Source: Chryseobacterium sp. MYb264 (GTDB taxonomy: Bacteria > Bacteroidota > Bacteroidia > Flavobacteriales > Weeksellaceae). From it: 64,000 bases of DNA. The stretch's first letter is position 1, and every line of letters starts with the position of its first letter. Shown here one piece after another: positions 60,894 to 64,000 of this stretch. Made by a program: the position numbers and the translations under genes. The notes under the pieces were generated by a model. That model did not search any database. It saw nothing but the letters and a program-made list of their open reading frames with translations, and was not told the DNA's origin. The DNA lies in assembly GCF_035974275.1 (NCBI RefSeq), contig NZ_CP142422.1:434001-498000 (forward strand). The letters are read 5' to 3'.

Positions 60894-62702
60894 ATGATCA
60901 AAAAACTAGGAAGTATTTTTTTCGTTGGTTCTGCACTTTTCATGAATGCTCAGGAAAAGAGTTCAGACATCGAAACGATTGAAATTCAGGGGAAATTTAT
61001 TTCTACACCTTATAAATCCGCTAATCAGAATATTACGGTTATTACAAAGGAAGAGATTGCCAATTCTCCTGCAAAAAGTATCGACGAAATGCTTCAGCAA
61101 GTTGCCGGAATGGATATCAGAAGGAGAGGAGCCAATGGGGTTCAGAGTGATGTGGCTTTCCGGGGAAGTTCTTTTGAACAGGTTTTACTTTTGATCAACG
61201 GAATCAGGATGAATGATTCTCAAACCGGACATAATTCCTTAAATATTCCTGTAGATTTAGAAGATGTTGAAAGAATTGAGGTAATAAAAGGTCCTGCTGC
61301 AAGAAGATTCGGGCAAAATGCCTATGCGGGAGCCATTAATATTATCACGAAGATCGATCAGGGTAAAAAAGTAAAGATTAGTGCCGAAGCAGGTGATTAT
61401 GAGACCTATGGTTTTGGAATGAATGCCAATTTGGGAGGTGAAAAATTTTCTAATTCATTAAATATAAATTCCAACAGTTCGCAGGGATATATGCATAATA
61501 CGGATTATGAGATTCGTAATGCTTTTTATCAGAGTCAGCTGAAAATCAAGGATGGAGATTTGAGATTGCAGGCTGGTTTTTCAGAGAAGAAATTTGGGGC
61601 CAACGGTTTTTATTCTTCTCCAAAGGCGACGGAGCAATATGAAGAAATGCAGGCTTCCATCATCAGTTTAGCCCACAGGCAGAGTTTTGGAAAGCTTAAA
61701 TTAAACTCAAATGTATATTGGCGAAGAGGGCAGGATATGTATTTGTATATTCGTGATAAACCTGACGTGTACCGAAATATGCACATTGGAAATAATGTTG
61801 GTGGAGAGGTAAATTCCAGCTATAATTGGGCTTTGGGAACTACCGGTTTGGGTGTTGAATTAAGAAAAGAATTTCTTGCAAGTAATAATTTAGGCAACAG
61901 AGATCGTTTTGTATCACAGGTTTTCTTTGAACATTATTTTTCTTTCTTTGATAAAAAACTGAATATTTCTCCGGGAATTTCTTGGGCGAATTATTCTAAT
62001 GAAGGTAATTTTTTCTATCCCGGTTTAGATGTTGGGTATAACTTTAATGAAAACAATAAGGTATACGGAAATGTTTCTAAAGTTCATCGCGTTCCTACGT
62101 TTACCGATCTTTATTACTCAAGCAATACAGAAAAAGGGAATGAGTCATTAGTTCCTGAAAATGCCGTGTATGCGGAAGTTGGTTATCAATATCAAACCAA
62201 GAACCTTTTAGCAAAAGTAAGCGGATTTTTAAGAAGCTCTAATAATTCTATCGACTGGATGAAAATGACGATCGATGATCCTATTTGGTATGCTCAAAAC
62301 GTTGGCGATATCGAGACGAAAGGAGTCGAAGTAGAGGTGAATCATCAGTTGATGAGCTGGTTGAAATATTCATTAGGATATACTTATTTAGATAATGATT
62401 TTAAGCAACCTAAAGATTTTGTTTCAAGATATACTTTAGATAATTTGAAACATCAGATTGTAGCAAAATTGCAGACGACTTTCCTGAAACATTTTACCAA
62501 TGAAGTGGTTTATCGATATAATGACAGACTGAACCAATCGAGTTATAATCTGGTGGATGAAAAGCTGACTTTCAATCAAAAAGATTTTTCGGTTTACGTT
62601 TTAATTAACAATTTAACGAATACAAAATATTCCGAAGCGTTTGGTGTGAAAATGCCGCAAAGGTGGTTTCATATTGGCTTTACGTACAATATTCAATATT
62701 AA
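60894..62702 (+). CDS. TonB-dependent receptor
   Basis: 602 aa from ATG 60894; the frame also has a TTG at 60888. Signal peptide of about 19 residues (FMNAQ). Residues about 25-150 are the plug (TVITKEEIANSPAKSIDEMLQQVAGMDIRRRG; FRGSSFEQVLLLINGIR; VERIEVIKGPAARRFGQNAYAGAINIIT). About 155-602 form the beta barrel, ending in aromatic QRWFHIGFTYNIQY. It transports a large ligand across the outer membrane with TonB energy. Length and plug are BtuB/iron-receptor-like, but no cobalamin riboswitch or iron box was seen upstream. Followed by a DUF2490 gene. Confidence 0.9.
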   Translation: MIKKLGSIFFVGSALFMNAQEKSSDIETIEIQGKFISTPYKSANQNITVITKEEIANSPAKSIDEMLQQVAGMDIRRRGANGVQSDVAFRGSSFEQVLLLINGIRMNDSQTGHNSLNIPVDLEDVERIEVIKGPAARRFGQNAYAGAINIITKIDQGKKVKISAEAGDYETYGFGMNANLGGEKFSNSLNINSNSSQGYMHNTDYEIRNAFYQSQLKIKDGDLRLQAGFSEKKFGANGFYSSPKATEQYEEMQASIISLAHRQSFGKLKLNSNVYWRRGQDMYLYIRDKPDVYRNMHIGNNVGGEVNSSYNWALGTTGLGVELRKEFLASNNLGNRDRFVSQVFFEHYFSFFDKKLNISPGISWANYSNEGNFFYPGLDVGYNFNENNKVYGNVSKVHRVPTFTDLYYSSNTEKGNESLVPENAVYAEVGYQYQTKNLLAKVSGFLRSSNNSIDWMKMTIDDPIWYAQNVGDIETKGVEVEVNHQLMSWLKYSLGYTYLDNDFKQPKDFVSRYTLDNLKHQIVAKLQTTFLKHFTNEVVYRYNDRLNQSSYNLVDEKLTFNQKDFSVYVLINNLTNTKYSEAFGVKMPQRWFHIGFTYNIQY

Positions 62703-62757
62703 ATTAATGTTAATTGAGAATGAATTAAAGTTAATATTACGAAATTGTTAATTCAAT

Positions 62758-62765
62758 TACATTTG
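62758..62765 (+). promoter_or_regulatory. Promoter box of the DUF2490 gene
   Basis: TACATTTG at 62758-62765 places the transcript start near 62772, just before the ATG at 62779, so the gene may be transcribed separately from the receptor. Confidence 0.4.
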
Positions 62766-62778
62766 CAAAAATTTTTTA

Positions 62779-63495
62779 ATGAAACTGTTTGTAAGTCTTG
62801 GTTTACTTTTAAGTGTTACATTTTTTAAAGCTCAGGAACATATTTCCAGCTTCAATGCCCTGACGGTTACTTACAAATTTCATCCAAAATTTTTCCTTTT
62901 CGCAGAAGGTCAGATGAGAGGAATTGAAGAATATTCTTACCCTGATTATTACGAAATAAAAGGAGGTTTAGGATATAATCTTACCAAAAATCACAAACCG
63001 TTCGTTGGTTTGGGAAGATATGCAACTTATAAAGATCACGCTATCAATAAAGAAGAATTTCGAGTTTGGCTTCAGGATGTGATTGATTTCAAAAAAGGAA
63101 TTGTAAAGTTTGAAAACAGATTTCGTGTTGAAAAATCATGGTTTTATGAACCTCAGACCGATAAAAGTTCTGAGAGAATGCGTTACCGTTATCGTTTGAA
63201 TATTTCGGTTCCTTTAAATTCCAAGAAAATCGGGCCGGGAACTCTTTTTGCCAATGCGTATGACGAAATGTTTGTGGTAACACCTACAAAACCAGCATTC
63301 GCAAGAAATAGGGTTTATGGAGGTTTAGGGTATCAAATCGATGAAAACTTCGGTATTTTAGGCGGTTATCTTTGGCAAAGAGAATTTGAGGCAAAAGGCA
63401 ATAAAAACGTACATTTTGTATACCTTGCTTTAAACATCAATATTGACGATACAAATCCTCCTGCCAAAACCTACCATTTCCCTGGAGCAGATTAA
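62779..63495 (+). CDS. DUF2490 domain protein, outer-membrane beta-barrel-like
   Basis: 238 aa. Signal peptide of about 19 residues (VTFFKAQ). The rest alternates amphipathic strands with aromatic ends (YKFHPKFFLFAEGQMRG, YEIKGGLGYNLTKNHKPFVGLGRYATYKD, VYGGLGYQIDENFGILGGYLWQREF), typical of the DUF2490 family. Function unknown. It overlaps the stop of the convergent HD hydrolase by 4 bases. Confidence 0.82.
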   Translation: MKLFVSLGLLLSVTFFKAQEHISSFNALTVTYKFHPKFFLFAEGQMRGIEEYSYPDYYEIKGGLGYNLTKNHKPFVGLGRYATYKDHAINKEEFRVWLQDVIDFKKGIVKFENRFRVEKSWFYEPQTDKSSERMRYRYRLNISVPLNSKKIGPGTLFANAYDEMFVVTPTKPAFARNRVYGGLGYQIDENFGILGGYLWQREFEAKGNKNVHFVYLALNINIDDTNPPAKTYHFPGAD

Positions 63496-63938
63496 TATTT
63501 GTCAATCAAATAATGATAAGCTTTCAGGTATTTGTTGAATCTTTTAATGTCCTTGGGAATCAGTTCTCCGGTCACTCTTCGAAGATCCATATTGTCACGA
63601 AGGTCATTTAACTTTACGGCAACGGCCAGAGGTGATCTTTCGGTCCTTCTGACAAACTCATCGTAGCTTTCATCTGGGTCAAATTTTGTTAAACAGCTGA
63701 TTGCGAAAACAATATACTCCGGAAAACCTTCGTTTCTCAGAAAATCCAGACTGAATTCAACAGGATGATCTTCCACCACATCATGCAAAACCCCGACAAT
63801 TTTTTCGTCCATCGTTTTACCATATTCCATAACTCTCATTACGTGAGCAATATATGGCGCATGGTATTTGTCTTTCTGACCTTTATGTGCCTTATCGGCA
63901 ATTTTTATAGCTTTATTTAGTAATTCTTCTTTTGTCAT
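63492..63938 (-). CDS. HD-domain hydrolase of RelA/SpoT-hydrolase type (small alarmone hydrolase-like)
   Basis: 148 aa from ATG 63938, with a TATTTTTG box on the minus strand at 63959-63966; the open frame extends to 63977. The HD motifs fit the MESH1/SpoT hydrolase layout: AHKGQKDKYHAPYIAHVMRV (His32), VGVLHDVVEDH (His52-Asp53, Glu56-Asp57) and AVKLNDLRDNMD (Asp112). A metal-dependent phosphohydrolase, possibly of (p)ppGpp. It lacks synthetase and regulatory domains. The C-terminal tail ends DKY. Substrate assignment is an inference. Confidence 0.8.
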   Translation of the reverse strand: MTKEELLNKAIKIADKAHKGQKDKYHAPYIAHVMRVMEYGKTMDEKIVGVLHDVVEDHPVEFSLDFLRNEGFPEYIVFAISCLTKFDPDESYDEFVRRTERSPLAVAVKLNDLRDNMDLRRVTGELIPKDIKRFNKYLKAYHYLIDKY

Positions 63939-64000
63939 CCCATTTTGGAAATAGAGTACAAAAATAAAAAATGCCACAACATTTTGAAGATTTTTTTCAC

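Overview
The window looks like chromosomal DNA of a Flavobacteriia member, most like Chryseobacterium or a relative (Weeksellaceae). This is inferred from the low GC content, frequent TAnnTTTG-type promoter boxes, a T9SS C-terminal sorting domain, a DUF6377-type TPR regulator, SPII lipoproteins, many AT-rich intergenic hairpins and the gene families. No rRNA gene, phage or CRISPR array is present. No database search could be run, so product names rest on motifs and family knowledge.

Layout. 1-2.1 kb: a two-gene signalling operon (REC-PAS-histidine kinase, then a CHASE3 sensor cut by the left edge). 2.1-2.6 kb: a gene-free stretch with a sigma54-like element inside a palindrome and two terminator-like hairpins, a candidate small RNA locus. 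2.6-4.1 kb: an ABC ATPase/permease pair. 4.2-11.1 kb: an iron/siderophore-type locus, with a PchR-like AraC regulator divergent from two half-size ABC transporters, a siderophore-interacting flavoreductase, a glyoxalase-like protein and a membrane protein; the divergent region carries overlapping promoters, a 21-bp-spaced direct repeat and a Fur-like palindrome. 12.3-15.1 kb: a membrane pyrophosphatase fused to an OmpA-like domain. 15.3-22 kb: dienelactone hydrolase, azoreductase beside a nonsense-mutated HxlR regulator, HsdR_N-like protein, holA, trxB, tRNA-Ser and an acyltransferase. 22.6-26.2 kb: oxidative pentose phosphate operon gnd-zwf-pgl.

26.7-36 kb: a small unknown protein, a two-gene operon for secreted surface proteins (one of 1070 aa with repeated modules), a decayed IS5-family transposase split by a roughly 527-bp repeat-bearing insertion, VOC and GNAT enzymes, and a MocR regulator. 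36-50 kb: GH3 beta-glucosidase, secreted RidA, TPR/DUF6377 regulator, methionine-type aminotransferase, an unannotated 54-aa ORF, M28 peptidase, VOC proteins, endonuclease V-like protein, GEVED/T9SS protein, a periplasmic class II cyclic nucleotide phosphodiesterase, an SDR and a second AraC regulator. 50-55 kb: unknown lipoproteins and secreted proteins (one frameshifted), tRNA-Arg and an S41 peptidase. 55-56.4 kb: a tandem array with an exact 165-bp period and a 330-bp higher-order period, ending in a flank also found inside the IS insertion. 56.6-64 kb: alpha/beta hydrolase, uvrA, an orphan terminator, a TonB-dependent receptor with a DUF2490 protein, and a small HD hydrolase of alarmone-hydrolase type.

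The most unusual items are the pyrophosphatase-OmpA fusion, the dispersed 165-bp repeat/insertion family, the layered regulatory region of the siderophore locus, and the gene-free stretches that end in strong terminators.
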